DNA from: Clostridia bacterium | GTDB taxonomy: Bacteria; Bacillota; Clostridia; Oscillospirales; CAG-272 | Length of the DNA: 42,560 nt | Assembly (NCBI GenBank): GCA_017466445.1 | Contig: JAFTUC010000015.1 | Coordinates: forward strand, 1 to 42,560 | Reading direction: 5' to 3' | Shown: piece by piece, positions 1-9,310 of the stretch | Layout of the letters: the number at the start of each line of letters is the position of its first letter | Numbering within the stretch: position 1 is the first letter of the stretch | Notes under the pieces: generated by a model | Told to the model about the DNA's origin: nothing | What the model saw: the letters and a program-made list of their open reading frames with translations, nothing else | The model's database searches: none | Program-made: the position numbers and the translations under genes

Positions 1-24
1 AATTCCAATATGTCGAACAGATAA

Positions 25-56
25 GAGCAGATGGATGACCCCATCTGCTCTTTTTT
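25..56 (+). terminator. Terminator of a gene left of the window
   Basis: Perfect 10-bp inverted repeat (25-34 with 41-50), a 6-base loop and six T on the plus strand. It probably ends a plus-strand transcript arriving from outside the window, converging on cotJC. On the minus strand only a weak TTAT follows, so it may also serve cotJ less well. Confidence 0.75.
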
Positions 57-60
57 ATTC

Positions 61-660
61 TCACTTATCAAAGCTCGGATTGTACGCGTAGAAATTCTTC
101 TTGTTGTCAAACGCATCCTGCGCGATTCCGAGCGCATCACCGAATCGCTGATAGTGCACGATCTCTCGCTCTCTGAGGAATTTAAGCGGTTCCCTTATAT
201 CGGGATCGTCTATGAGTCTGAGCAGATTATCGTAGGTCACACGCGCCTTCTGCTCTGCCGCAAGATCCTCGTGAAGATCGGCAAAAACGTCTCCCTTGAC
301 TCCGATATACGCCGTAGTGAACGGTACTCCGGACGCCGCTTGCGGATAGATTCCCGCTGTGTGATCGACGAAATAGGTATCAAACCCGCTCGCCTTTATC
401 TCCTCGGGAGTCATACATCTCGTAAGCTGATAAAGCATCGCCGATACCATCTCAACGTGTGCAAGCTCTTCTGTCGCTATATCGGTAAGAAGTCCGACTA
501 TTTTCCGATCGGGCATAGAATATCTCTGCGACAGATATCTCGTCGAAGCGCCAAGCTCGCCGTCGGGACCTCCAAGCTGCGAAATTATGATCTTCGCATA
601 TTTGGGATTAGGTGTCTTTATCTTTACCGGATACTGAAGCTTCTTTTCATACATCCACAT
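61..660 (-). CDS. cotJC: Spore coat protein CotJC (manganese-catalase fold)
   Basis: CotJC is a coat-associated protein of the Mn-catalase/ferritin-like superfamily, made in the mother cell. The N-terminus MWMYEKKLQYPVKI matches the family, and the helical motif TEELAHVEM carries the expected di-metal ligands. Near its C-terminus EREIVHYQRFGDAL supplies further E and H residues. An in-frame start 45 bases upstream is possible, but the Met of MWMYEKK has a GGAGG ribosome site about 10 bases upstream and matches family length (199 aa). It starts 2 bases after the cotJB stop, so the two are translationally coupled. Order cotJA-cotJB-cotJC is the usual operon. Confidence 0.95.
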   Translation of the reverse strand: MWMYEKKLQYPVKIKTPNPKYAKIIISQLGGPDGELGASTRYLSQRYSMPDRKIVGLLTDIATEELAHVEMVSAMLYQLTRCMTPEEIKASGFDTYFVDHTAGIYPQAASGVPFTTAYIGVKGDVFADLHEDLAAEQKARVTYDNLLRLIDDPDIREPLKFLREREIVHYQRFGDALGIAQDAFDNKKNFYAYNPSFDK

Positions 661-662
661 AC

Positions 663-917
663 TCAGTTCGCCTCCATTTCCCAGGGCCACGGTGTTTCGA
701 CCCAAGTCCAGCCCTTATCCGCATCTACTCCGTGGATACAGATCGGTCCGCATGCTTCCTCATACGCCTTTTTAGCGCACTCGTATTTTTCCCGTACCGT
801 TTTATAATATTCAAGAGCTTCGCTATCACACGGATGTCCGTCAAGATAGAGCACTGTCTCATACAGAGCAAACGACGTTTGCTGAAGCTCGTGCATAAGC
901 TTTTGTTTTTCGTTCAT
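663..917 (-). CDS. cotJB: Spore coat protein CotJB
   Basis: Small (84 aa) acidic helical protein with the CotJB pattern: an N-terminal LMHELQQTSFALYETVLYLD helix region, then DGHPCDSEALEYY, and a Pro/Trp-rich C-terminus (WTWVETPWPWE). In Bacillus the CotJ proteins depend on each other for incorporation into the inner coat. The gene is 23 bases downstream of cotJA and almost abuts cotJC, as expected for one operon transcribed during sporulation. Family assignment is firm. Its molecular role beyond coat assembly is not known. Confidence 0.93.
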   Translation of the reverse strand: MNEKQKLMHELQQTSFALYETVLYLDGHPCDSEALEYYKTVREKYECAKKAYEEACGPICIHGVDADKGWTWVETPWPWEMEAN

Positions 918-940
918 TTACATCGGTCCTTTCCCACACT

Positions 941-1228
941 TTATCTTCCCGCACTGAGAAGCGGCTTATCAAGCTCCGCAAACAGTGTTCCGTGCTCGAG
1001 CGCGCACTCTACATCGTATATATATCGCCAGCTCTGCACAGGCGAATATACCATTGCAAGCGAGGACGCTATCGGAAGCTTCAGGTCATCGTGAGGCTGA
1101 TCCCGAAATCCGCCCGTCCTTGCCGCAGGCGACTGAAAACACTCACTCTGCGGATATCTCGCTGCCATTCGCTGAAGCGGGGGTGTCTGCTGATAGCAGT
1201 TACCTCTGCAGTTTCTCTGATAGTTCAT
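941..1228 (-). CDS. cotJA: Spore coat associated protein CotJA
   Basis: 95-aa protein. The C-terminal half (LAMVYSPVQSWRYIYDVECALEHGTLFAELDKP) is the conserved CotJA core, and the N-terminal half is a variable Gln/Pro/Arg-rich tail. An AAGGAG ribosome site lies 8 bases before the ATG. It is the first gene of the cotJABC set and divergent from lon. The 258-base gap to lon must hold a mother-cell (sigma-E type) promoter, but I could not pick one convincingly. Confidence 0.88.
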   Translation of the reverse strand: MNYQRNCRGNCYQQTPPLQRMAARYPQSECFQSPAARTGGFRDQPHDDLKLPIASSLAMVYSPVQSWRYIYDVECALEHGTLFAELDKPLLSAGR

Positions 1229-1402
1229 TTAAAACTCTCCTTTTTATTTCTGCTTTTGCTTTCAACATTTTAGGGTGCAGATATTCCGTACCCTTGTACC
1301 ATAATATTCTTATCTCATCTTTTTGACACAGAAAAAGAAGGTCTATACATATGAAATCATCCTTAACTTTTCCCATAAAATCAGATATTTTCGGCAAATC
1401 TA

Positions 1403-1431
1403 TTGATTTTTGGCATTTGGTATGGTATAAT
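1403..1431 (+). promoter_or_regulatory. sigma-A promoter of lon
   Basis: TTGATT (1403-1408), 17-base spacer, TATAAT (1426-1431), about 55 bases before the lon start. No heat-shock CIRCE or CtsR-like repeat is obvious. Confidence 0.75.
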
Positions 1432-1486
1432 ACACTAATATATTATTATCTAATGCATTTTACATACTTTTTAAGGAGAAAATAAA

Positions 1487-3898
1487 TTGTCACTCTATTC
1501 AGAAAAGATAAAAGCCAAGACCTTACCCCTCGTTATTTTAAACGACACGGTAATATTCCCCGCCATTCCGTCGAACATACAGATCGACGATGAAAAATCT
1601 CTCGCCGCGGCGGAGGCTGCAAAGGCGGCAAACGCCAACGTTTTTGCTATCACCTTAATTCCCGGAGCGACCGTTGCAGACGTCATCGGCAAGGTCGGTG
1701 TCATATGCAAGGTAGCCTCTATCACACACACCTCTCAAGGAAGCGCCCTCGTTACACTTGAGGGAGTCTGCCGCGCCGATCTTATCGACGTACGCACGGG
1801 CAAGGAATTCGACACAGCGTCACTTGCCTGCAAGCTTCTGCGCTTTGAGGATGACGGAGTGCGCTCCGAGCTTATGCGCAGAGACGTTCTCAAGCTTTTT
1901 GAGTCCTATCCCAAGATGATACCCAATTTTTCAAAGGAGCTTGAAAGCGCCGTACGTTCGACCAAATCACCCTCGATGTTCTCCGATCTTATTGCGAGCA
2001 GCGTCATCTTCCGCACCGAAAACAAGCTGATACTGCTCAATGAATACGATCCTGTACGCCGTCTCGAGCTTCTCCCTCTTCTTATGGAGAGCGAGCTCGT
2101 TCTTCTCGGCGAGGAGGCGAAGATCCACAAAAAAACACGCGAGGCGATCGAGGAAAATCAGCGCGATTATTATCTGCGCGAGCAGCTCAAGGTAATTAAA
2201 ACCGAGCTCGGAGAGGACGAGGAATACGACGAGGAGATCGCTGAATACATGCAGAAGATCGCCGACACCGAGCTTCCGGACGAGGTAAGAGAAAAGCTTA
2301 TAAAGGAGACTGTCAAGCTCTCCAAGCAGCCTTATTCTTCTCACGAAAGTGCCGTAATACGCGGATACATAGACACCTGTCTCGAGCTTCCCTGGATGAA
2401 GCGCACAAACGACTGTCTCAGCGTTTCGGGTGCCAAAAAGATACTCGACGCCGATCACGACGGCATAAACGACGTCAAGGAAAGGATCCTTGAGTTCATT
2501 GCGGTCAAGAATCTTACTCCCGACATCAAAAATCAGATAATCTGTCTCGTAGGAGCGCCCGGAGTCGGAAAGACCTCGATCGGCGCATCCATCGCCCGTG
2601 CTCTCAAGAGAAAATACGTACGAGTCGCTCTCGGCGGTGTCCGTGACGAATCGGACATCCGCGGTCACAGAAAGACCTACGTCGGATCGATGCCGGGGCG
2701 CATCATCGCCGCCATCAAGCAGGCAGGCGTATCAAATCCGCTCATCCTTCTCGACGAGATCGACAAGCTGACCCGTGACGCTCACGGAGACCCCGCATCC
2801 GCTCTTCTCGAGGTACTCGATCCCGATCAGAACAAGGTCTTCCGTGACCACTTCATCGAGCTCCCCTTTGATCTTTCCGAGTGTATGTTCATAGCAACCG
2901 CGAACACGCTCGACACAATTCCCCGTCCCCTTCTCGACCGTATGGAGGTCATCGAGATGAAGAGTTATTCGGTAAACGAAAAGCTCGCCATAGCGAAAAA
3001 TCATCTGATCCCCAAAAAGCTCAAGGCTCACGGACTTACGAAAAAGGAGCTTCGCATCGACGACAGCGCGATAATCAAAATTATCGAGTCATACACGCGT
3101 GAGGCAGGAGTACGTAATCTTGAAAGAGAGATCGCGTCCATTTGCAGAAAGGTAGCGCGAAGGATAGTCGAGTCTTCGGAGGACATAAAAAAGATCACTG
3201 TCAAAGCGTCAAATCTGCACGAATTTCTCGGTCCCGAGAAGATCATTCCCGAAAGACTCTCGGAAACCGACGAGATCGGAGTCGTGAACGGTCTTGCGTA
3301 CACGGACGCAGGCGGAGACATGCTCAAGGTAGAGGTCATCTCTATGCCGGGAACGGGTAAGGTCGAGCTTACCGGATCACTCGGAGAGGTAATGAAGGAA
3401 TCCGCAAAGATAGCGGTAAGCATCGTTCGCGAGCGTGCCGAAAAGCTCGGTATCGACGGCGAATTTTATAAAAACAAAGACATACACATCCATTTCCCCG
3501 AGGGTGCCGTTCCCAAGGACGGTCCGAGTGCGGGAGTCACGCTCGTGACCGCGCTCATCAGCGAGCTCGGAAAATTCCCCGCAAGGCGCGATGTCGCTAT
3601 GACAGGCGAGGTCTCCCTGCGCGGAAAAGTCATTCCCATTGGCGGACTCAGGGAAAAGTCGATGGCGGCATATCTTGCGGGTGTAAGGCGAATATTTATT
3701 CCCAAGGACAACGCGCGCGACATTGGAAAGACCGATGTTTCGGTAAGAGAGAACGTTGAGTTCGTGCTCTGCGAAACTGTCGATGACGTTATTAACGGAG
3801 CACTTATAATGCCCGAAAAAGAGGTAGCAGACTCGGCAGAGCCTATAATCCCGATATCTCAGATCAAGACCTCGGACATAAGAGGGGTCGTACGATAA
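1487..3898 (+). CDS. lon: ATP-dependent protease LonA
   Basis: 803-aa cytoplasmic AAA+ serine protease that degrades damaged and regulatory proteins. An N-terminal Lon substrate-binding domain comes first (LPLVILNDTVIFP near residue 14). The AAA+ module has Walker A GAPGVGKT at about 356-363 and Walker B LILLDEID near 420. The protease domain has the Ser-Lys dyad: Ser in KDGPSAGVTL near 680 and Lys in GGLREKSMAA near 724. The start is TTG at 1487 with AAGGAGA about 9 bases upstream. It is followed after 22 bases by engB, the usual lon-engB pairing in Firmicutes. Length is normal and all catalytic residues are present. Confidence 0.98.
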   Translation: MSLYSEKIKAKTLPLVILNDTVIFPAIPSNIQIDDEKSLAAAEAAKAANANVFAITLIPGATVADVIGKVGVICKVASITHTSQGSALVTLEGVCRADLIDVRTGKEFDTASLACKLLRFEDDGVRSELMRRDVLKLFESYPKMIPNFSKELESAVRSTKSPSMFSDLIASSVIFRTENKLILLNEYDPVRRLELLPLLMESELVLLGEEAKIHKKTREAIEENQRDYYLREQLKVIKTELGEDEEYDEEIAEYMQKIADTELPDEVREKLIKETVKLSKQPYSSHESAVIRGYIDTCLELPWMKRTNDCLSVSGAKKILDADHDGINDVKERILEFIAVKNLTPDIKNQIICLVGAPGVGKTSIGASIARALKRKYVRVALGGVRDESDIRGHRKTYVGSMPGRIIAAIKQAGVSNPLILLDEIDKLTRDAHGDPASALLEVLDPDQNKVFRDHFIELPFDLSECMFIATANTLDTIPRPLLDRMEVIEMKSYSVNEKLAIAKNHLIPKKLKAHGLTKKELRIDDSAIIKIIESYTREAGVRNLEREIASICRKVARRIVESSEDIKKITVKASNLHEFLGPEKIIPERLSETDEIGVVNGLAYTDAGGDMLKVEVISMPGTGKVELTGSLGEVMKESAKIAVSIVRERAEKLGIDGEFYKNKDIHIHFPEGAVPKDGPSAGVTLVTALISELGKFPARRDVAMTGEVSLRGKVIPIGGLREKSMAAYLAGVRRIFIPKDNARDIGKTDVSVRENVEFVLCETVDDVINGALIMPEKEVADSAEPIIPISQIKTSDIRGVVR

Positions 3899-3920
3899 AC
3901 TTTAAAGGTCGTAAAATAAA

Positions 3921-4511
3921 ATGAAGCTTGATTTTTCAAAAACCAATCTCAAAATAACCGCAGGGCTTTCCTCCCAGTTTCCGAAGGATCAGAATCCGCA
4001 GATCGCGCTTTCCGGAAGATCGAACGTCGGAAAGAGCTCGCTTATAAACACTCTGATCGGGCGAAAGAATCTCGCAAGAGTCAGCTCGAGTCCCGGAAAA
4101 ACGATCACGATAAATTTTTACGACGTTTCCTCGTCGCTCTATCTTGTGGATCTGCCCGGATACGGATTTGCCAAGCGCAATCCGGCTGACAAAGCGAAAT
4201 GGTCATCTCTCACCAACGATTATTTCGTAAAGGGAGACGGCAAGCTCATCGCCGTTGCTCAGCTTATCGATCTGAAGGTCGGTCCTACTGCGGATGATGA
4301 GATGATGCTCTCATATATGCGTGAGGCGGAGATTCCTTTCTTCGTTGTTGCGACAAAGTGTGACAAGCCCAACAAAACGGAGCGTGCCAAGATGATCGCC
4401 GCACTTGAGGCTCACCCTCTTCTCGAGGGAATAGACATTATTCCCTTCTCCTCGCTTACGGGCGAGGGCAAGGATGCCGTAACAAAGCGCATCCTTCTTT
4501 CACTTGAATGA
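3921..4511 (+). CDS. engB: Ribosome biogenesis GTPase EngB/YsxC
   Basis: 196-aa TRAFAC GTPase needed for late 50S subunit assembly. G1 is GRSNVGKS (32-39), G3 is DLPGYG, G4 is TKCDK and G5 is SSLTG, all intact. The SSSPGKTITINFY switch region is typical of the family. It follows lon by 22 bases in the same operon and is followed by lysA after 24 bases. The ribosome site is weak (AAAGG). Confidence 0.97.
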   Translation: MKLDFSKTNLKITAGLSSQFPKDQNPQIALSGRSNVGKSSLINTLIGRKNLARVSSSPGKTITINFYDVSSSLYLVDLPGYGFAKRNPADKAKWSSLTNDYFVKGDGKLIAVAQLIDLKVGPTADDEMMLSYMREAEIPFFVVATKCDKPNKTERAKMIAALEAHPLLEGIDIIPFSSLTGEGKDAVTKRILLSLE

Positions 4512-4535
4512 AATTTCACCGAAAGGATATTAGAC

Positions 4536-5834
4536 GTGATACATCCTTCATACGACATAAATGCCGATGGGCATCTTACCTTTGCGGGCGCGGACACAGT
4601 CTTGCTTGCCAAAAAATACGGGACACCTCTCTATCTCATTGATGAAAACGAGATAGTAAGACGCTGCCGCATATACAGAAGCGCTATGAAAAAATATTTC
4701 TCCGAGGAGAGCGCCGTATATTACGCATCCAAGGCGCTTTCGATAAAAGAAATATACAGAATCATCGAAAAAGAGGACGTAAACGCAGACGTAGTCTCTC
4801 TCGGAGAGCTTTGCACGGCTATCAGCGCCGGATACACGCCCTCAAGGCTTTGTCTGCACGGCAACAACAAGACCGACGAGGAGATATCCGCGGCTCTCAG
4901 ATACGGAGTCGGAAGCTTCGTCGTCGAGTGCACGGACGAGCTTTACGCCATATCGAGCATTGCCTCCGAAATGGGCAAGGTCGCGCGCGTGCTTTTACGC
5001 ATAACGCCAAACATCGATTGCCACACGCTCGAGGCTATAAGCACGGGCAAGCTCGATTCCAAGTTCGGCGTACCGATCGAGACAGGTCAAGCCGAGGATT
5101 TCGTAAAGCTCGCGCTTTCGCTCCCATCCCTTGACCTTATAGGATATCACTGCCACTGCGGCTCTCAGGTATTTGAAATAGAGCCTTATCTCGACCAGCT
5201 CGATATTATGATGCGCTTTGCATCCGATATGAAAAAAAAGCTCGGATATTCCCCAAAATATCTCAACATCGGAGGGGGCTTCGGAGTTCGCTACACCGAC
5301 GAGGACAGCGTAGAAGTCAACATTGAAAGCAATATAAAGCTCCTTTCGGAGAAGCTTTCCCTTCTTTGCGCAGAGCTCTCTATTGAGCGTCCGCACATTC
5401 TTATGGAGCCCGGTCGCTCGATAGTCGCGTCCGCAGGTGCGACTATCTACACGGTAGGATCGGTCAAAAAGATCGGAGATTTCCGCACCTATGTCACGGT
5501 AGACGGCGGTATGACCGACAATCCGAGATACGCTCTCTACAAATCGAGATACGAGGCAATAATCGCAAACAAGGCATCTTTGGAAAAGGACACCGTTTGC
5601 TCGGTCGCAGGAAGATGCTGCGAGTCGGGTGACCTTATCGGAGAGGATATGCCCCTCCAAAGCGCAGAGCGAGGCGATATCCTTGCTATCACCGTAACGG
5701 GAGCATACAACTACTCCATGGCATCGAATTACAACAGAGTTCCCCGCCCCGCACTCGTCGTTATAAAAGACGGTTCTGACAGAGTCGCAGTAAAGCGTGA
5801 GACTATCGAGTACATGCTCGAAAACGACGTATAA
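4536..5834 (+). CDS. lysA: Diaminopimelate decarboxylase
   Basis: 432-aa PLP enzyme of fold type III that decarboxylates meso-diaminopimelate to L-lysine. The PLP lysine is K66 in YYASKA; HCHCGSQ and the glycine loop GGGFG (phosphate binding) follow, and the C-terminal barrel carries CCESGD, whose Cys and Asp belong to the dimer active site. The start is GTG at 4536, preceded by GAAAGGATAT. It lies between engB and the M50 protease in one plus-strand run. Substrate could in principle be another diamino acid, but the motifs favour LysA. Confidence 0.95.
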   Translation: MIHPSYDINADGHLTFAGADTVLLAKKYGTPLYLIDENEIVRRCRIYRSAMKKYFSEESAVYYASKALSIKEIYRIIEKEDVNADVVSLGELCTAISAGYTPSRLCLHGNNKTDEEISAALRYGVGSFVVECTDELYAISSIASEMGKVARVLLRITPNIDCHTLEAISTGKLDSKFGVPIETGQAEDFVKLALSLPSLDLIGYHCHCGSQVFEIEPYLDQLDIMMRFASDMKKKLGYSPKYLNIGGGFGVRYTDEDSVEVNIESNIKLLSEKLSLLCAELSIERPHILMEPGRSIVASAGATIYTVGSVKKIGDFRTYVTVDGGMTDNPRYALYKSRYEAIIANKASLEKDTVCSVAGRCCESGDLIGEDMPLQSAERGDILAITVTGAYNYSMASNYNRVPRPALVVIKDGSDRVAVKRETIEYMLENDV

Positions 5835-5865
5835 CAAATAATTTTTACAGGAAAGTGCAATAAAA

Positions 5866-6537
5866 ATGCTTTTATCTCTCATTATGGGCAAGAGCACACC
5901 CGAGGAGATCCTCCTCTCCCTGCTTCTGACCATCCCAACAGTTCTGATAGCCCTTTCATTTCACGAGTTCGCTCACGGATGGGCGGCTTCCAAGCTCGGT
6001 GACCCGACGGCAAAGAATCTCGGACGCCTTACTCTGAATCCCTTCAAGCATTTCAGTCTTGTCGGAAGCCTTCTTATGCTTCTCGTCGGATTCGGATGGG
6101 CAAAGCCGGTGCCGATAAACACGAGATATTTCAAGAACCCGAAAAAGGGTATGGCGATCTCCGCAGCGGCAGGACCTTTAATGAATCTTCTGCTTGCCTT
6201 CATCGGAGTTGTAATATATGCTCTCTCGATGAAGCTTTTCTGGAGACATATGTCTGCGCAGGTATTTTACGCAACAGCTCTTTTCTTCACGAATTTCTGT
6301 TATATGAACGTATTCTTCGCGGTATTCAATCTTCTCCCGATACCTCCGTTCGACGGCTCCAGACTCCTCTTTGCCTTTTTACCGGACAAGCAATATTTTG
6401 CGATAATGAAGTACGAAAACGTCATAATGATAGTCGTGCTTGTCGGTCTTGCCACGGGAATACTCGACCTTCCCTTTGAATTTATTGCGGAAAAGATACT
6501 ATCAGGAATGGAATGGCTGGTTAATCTTATATTATGA
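5866..6537 (+). CDS. Site-2-type membrane metalloprotease (M50 family)
   Basis: 223-aa polytopic membrane protein with the zinc motif HEFAH at residues 33-37 inside the first hydrophobic stretch. It has the family segment GDPTAKNLGRLTLNP, a conserved GWAKPVPIN, and a second motif NLLPIPPFDGSRLL supplying the third metal ligand. This is the YwhC/YydH-like M50B group, whose substrates are mostly unknown. It overlaps scpA by 4 bases (ATGA), a conserved linkage in Clostridia. It is distinct from RseP/RasP because it lacks a PDZ domain. Confidence 0.93.
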   Translation: MLLSLIMGKSTPEEILLSLLLTIPTVLIALSFHEFAHGWAASKLGDPTAKNLGRLTLNPFKHFSLVGSLLMLLVGFGWAKPVPINTRYFKNPKKGMAISAAAGPLMNLLLAFIGVVIYALSMKLFWRHMSAQVFYATALFFTNFCYMNVFFAVFNLLPIPPFDGSRLLFAFLPDKQYFAIMKYENVIMIVVLVGLATGILDLPFEFIAEKILSGMEWLVNLIL

Positions 6538-7349
6538 CAGACATCTTAACACAAAACAGCGAGCAGAGTGAGGGCAAGCTTTCCTTCAGCTTAGAGATCT
6601 ACGAGGGACCGCTTGATCTTCTCCTTGCTCTTATATCGAAAAACAAAATAAATATTTACGACATTCCGATATCGCTTATCTTCGAGCAGTATATGGAATA
6701 TATCGAGCGCCTTACCGAGCTTGATATGGAGATAGCCGGGGAATTTCTCGATATGGCGAGCCGTCTTATGCTCATAAAGAGCCGTATGCTTCTGCCTAAG
6801 CCTGCAAACGAGGAGGAGGCGGTCGACCCGCGTGCCGAGCTTGCCGAAATGCTTATCGAGTATCAGAAGGCAAAGCGCGCCGCAGAGGGACTCGGGCACC
6901 TTTATTCGGCTTTCTCGGGCAGATTTGCCAAGGACACCGACGACATCCCGCCCTGCGACGATATTCCCGACAATCAGGACATCGAGCTGCTTGTAAAGGC
7001 GTTTGAGCGAATGGCTCTTCGCAAAAAGCTCTTTGAGGAATCGAGAAACGACACTGTCGAGGCATCTCTTTCGGTCATTCTGACTCGCGAGCCCGCTCCC
7101 GTTACCGAAAAGATCAATATTGTAATAAACAAGATAAACATAAGCGGTCACGTTCCGCTCGACGAGCTTTTCGATGGCTGCACGAGCCGCTCAGAGCTTG
7201 TCGCGACCTTTCTTGCAATTCTCGAGCTTATGAAGAGTCAGAAGATCACTGCCGACTTCTCGGACGGTCTTGACGATCCGAAGCTCAGGCTCATAACGCC
7301 CGATGACATAACCGACAATCCGATATCGGACGGCGGTCTTCCCGAATAA
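6534..7349 (+). CDS. scpA: Segregation and condensation protein A
   Basis: 271-aa kleisin that bridges the SMC dimer and ScpB in chromosome condensation. The N-terminal signature YEGPLDLLLALISKNKINIYDIPI starts near residue 23; an acidic linker and a C-terminal winged-helix region (LVATFLAILELMKSQKI) follow, as expected. The ATG overlaps the preceding protease stop, and scpB follows after 20 bases. Length is normal for the family. Confidence 0.97.
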   Translation: MTDILTQNSEQSEGKLSFSLEIYEGPLDLLLALISKNKINIYDIPISLIFEQYMEYIERLTELDMEIAGEFLDMASRLMLIKSRMLLPKPANEEEAVDPRAELAEMLIEYQKAKRAAEGLGHLYSAFSGRFAKDTDDIPPCDDIPDNQDIELLVKAFERMALRKKLFEESRNDTVEASLSVILTREPAPVTEKINIVINKINISGHVPLDELFDGCTSRSELVATFLAILELMKSQKITADFSDGLDDPKLRLITPDDITDNPISDGGLPE

Positions 7350-7369
7350 AACCGTGAGGTATATTTTTA

Positions 7370-8053
7370 ATGACAGATAACGTAATTAACACAGAAAACA
7401 GCGCAGATATCCTTGATGATGCTATCATATCGGACGCAGACACGGAGGCCTCGGTACCCGAGCTTGACACGGCGACATATGCGCGTATGATAGAGGCAAT
7501 CCTCTTTGCCGCAGGCTATCCCGTGACATTCAGAAAGCTCGCGGAGGTGCTTGAAATATCGGTCATTACCGTCAAGGATGCGGTAAATGAGCTTCAAAGC
7601 TCTCTCGAGATCGAAAACAGAGGTATCCGTCTTATAATAGTTTCGGACGCCTGCCAGCTTTGCTCAAAGGAGGAATTTGAGCAGTACGTAAGGCGTGCGC
7701 TCGGAATAAGACGCGAAGGCAAGCTTTCAAATTCGTCGCTCGAGGTCCTTGCTATAGTTGCTTACAATCAGCCCATTACAAAGGCGAAGATAGAAAAAAT
7801 AAGAGGAGTCGACTCCTCATACGCGGTCTCCACCCTCTGCGACAGACGTCTTATCGAGGCAAAGGGCAGACTCGACGCACCGGGAAAGCCGATCCTTTAC
7901 GGAACGACAGACGATTTTCTCCGTTGCTTCGGACTTTCCTCTCTCTACGAGCTTCCCGACTACGAGGAAAAGAGCGAGCATCCCGACGAGCAGATAAGCA
8001 TGCTTGAGCTCGAGGAAAATTACGAAGAGTCAAGCGACGGGGATGCCGAGTAA
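7370..8053 (+). CDS. scpB: Segregation and condensation protein B
   Basis: 227-aa partner of ScpA. Two winged helices are visible: the first in IEAILFAAGYPVTFRKLAEVL (about 41-61), the second around NSSLEVLAIVAYNQPITKAKIEKIRGVDS. The N-terminal 30 residues and the C-terminal 40 are acidic and poorly conserved, which is normal. It is co-transcribed with scpA. Confidence 0.96.
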   Translation: MTDNVINTENSADILDDAIISDADTEASVPELDTATYARMIEAILFAAGYPVTFRKLAEVLEISVITVKDAVNELQSSLEIENRGIRLIIVSDACQLCSKEEFEQYVRRALGIRREGKLSNSSLEVLAIVAYNQPITKAKIEKIRGVDSSYAVSTLCDRRLIEAKGRLDAPGKPILYGTTDDFLRCFGLSSLYELPDYEEKSEHPDEQISMLELEENYEESSDGDAE

Positions 8054-8095
8054 AAACGTACAGATCAAACAACAATTTCAGGCAGGTGAAGGAGC

Positions 8096-8806
8096 ATGGA
8101 TGATATTATCAAATATTTACCCTGGGCTATCCTTGCCCTTATCCTTCTCACCGTTGTTTTTCTTAGGGTAAAGCTTACGATAATTGTAAACGAAGAACTT
8201 ATAATAAGGCTTCGCATACTCTTTTTAAGCTTCACTATAATCGGCAAAAAGAGAAAAAAGCGACCGTCAAAGCGCAGATATTCAAAAAAAGCGATCGAAA
8301 GGCGTCAAAAAAAGGCACGAAGATCGCTGAAAAAGAGACGGTCTCTGCATCTTTTCAAGGGATCCGAAAAGGAATCCAAGGGAAAGCTTAAATTCAAATT
8401 TCCCGACGATATCGAAAAGGCTCTTGACCTGCTCTCCTCCCTCTTTTCCGATCTCCTGCTTCCCGTGATCGCAAACGCGCGCGTAAGATTTAAGTATTTT
8501 CGCGTAACGGTCGCGTCCGACGATCCCGCAAGCACCGCCATACGATACGGTGTGGTCTCGCAGGGAGTTGCGTACCTTCTGCAGATCCTTTGCGAAAGCA
8601 CGAAAATATCCGACCGTCAGCTCACAAAGGTCGTGATCGAGCCCGATTTTCTTGCGGAAAAGTCGTCGTTTGCGCTCCACATGACCGCGTCCTTTGGTGT
8701 GTGGAAGCTGATCGCAACGGCACTTAGCGGCGGACTCAAGGTATTTAAAAGACTTTCGGCATTCAGAGGCGCACCAACTACACAGCAAAAAAATGATAAC
8801 AAATAA
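8096..8806 (+). CDS. DUF2953 (YtfI-like) membrane-anchored protein
   Basis: 236-aa protein with one N-terminal transmembrane helix (ILALILLTVVFLRV), a strongly basic stretch (residues about 50-85, many Lys and Arg), and a C-terminal region ending in PTTQQKNDNK. DUF2953 proteins sit next to gerW (ytfJ) in many spore formers and are thought to be linked to sporulation, but their function is unknown. AGGTGAAGGAG precedes the ATG and gerW follows after 33 bases. The call rests on context plus overall shape. Confidence 0.75.
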   Translation: MDDIIKYLPWAILALILLTVVFLRVKLTIIVNEELIIRLRILFLSFTIIGKKRKKRPSKRRYSKKAIERRQKKARRSLKKRRSLHLFKGSEKESKGKLKFKFPDDIEKALDLLSSLFSDLLLPVIANARVRFKYFRVTVASDDPASTAIRYGVVSQGVAYLLQILCESTKISDRQLTKVVIEPDFLAEKSSFALHMTASFGVWKLIATALSGGLKVFKRLSAFRGAPTTQQKNDNK

Positions 8807-8839
8807 ACATAAACTTCTAAAATCAAGGAGGAAAATCAA

Positions 8840-9283
8840 ATGAACGAAAACGCAAAGGCACCCCAGCGCGAAAAGCTCAGCACGATAATCGAAAACGCAC
8901 TTGAGAGCATCAAGGAGATCTCGGACGTTAACACGGTAGTAGGCGATCCCATCGAGACCGTAGGCGGTGTTACCGTTATTCCGATCAGCAGTCTTTCGCT
9001 CGGATTCGCTTCGGGCGGCGTTGACGGTCTCGGCAAGCAGACCACCGAAAAGACCAAAAAATTCAATTTCGCAGGCGGTGGCGGAACGGGTATAAAGATA
9101 AATCCTGTCGGATTCCTCGTTGTAAAGCCGAGCGGTGACGTAAGCTATCTTGCCGCAACACCCGCACCCAAAAACGACAGACTCGACACTATTCTCGATA
9201 TGATCGAGCGTTCTCCCGAGCTTATCAAGAGACTCCGTGAGGCTCTTGCCAAGGAAAAGACCGATAGCGGAAGCGAAGCCTGA
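8840..9283 (+). CDS. gerW: Spore protein GerW (YtfJ family)
   Basis: 147-aa protein with the YtfJ core: NTVVGDPIETVGGVTVIPISSLSLGFASGG near 32-60, the glycine block FAGGGGTGIKINPVGFLVV, then a helical tail. In Bacillus GerW is a forespore protein needed for normal germination with some germinants. An AAGGAGGAAAATCAA ribosome site precedes the ATG. Its place after scpAB and DUF2953 supports the call. Confidence 0.94.
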   Translation: MNENAKAPQREKLSTIIENALESIKEISDVNTVVGDPIETVGGVTVIPISSLSLGFASGGVDGLGKQTTEKTKKFNFAGGGGTGIKINPVGFLVVKPSGDVSYLAATPAPKNDRLDTILDMIERSPELIKRLREALAKEKTDSGSEA

Positions 9284-9310
9284 AGGTAAAGAAAGTCAGA
9301 GGCTTCTAAT

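Noticed and set aside
11-17. TGTCGAA, a possible 0A box at the left edge
   Set aside because: Single 7-base match downstream of genes with no promoter nearby; likely chance.
31-807. A 258-codon frame on the plus strand opposite cotJC/cotJB
   Set aside because: Shadow of the conserved cotJ genes; no ribosome site and its start lies within the terminator.
1200-1397. A 65-codon minus-strand frame upstream of cotJA
   Set aside because: It overlaps cotJA, has no ribosome site of its own and no recognisable family.
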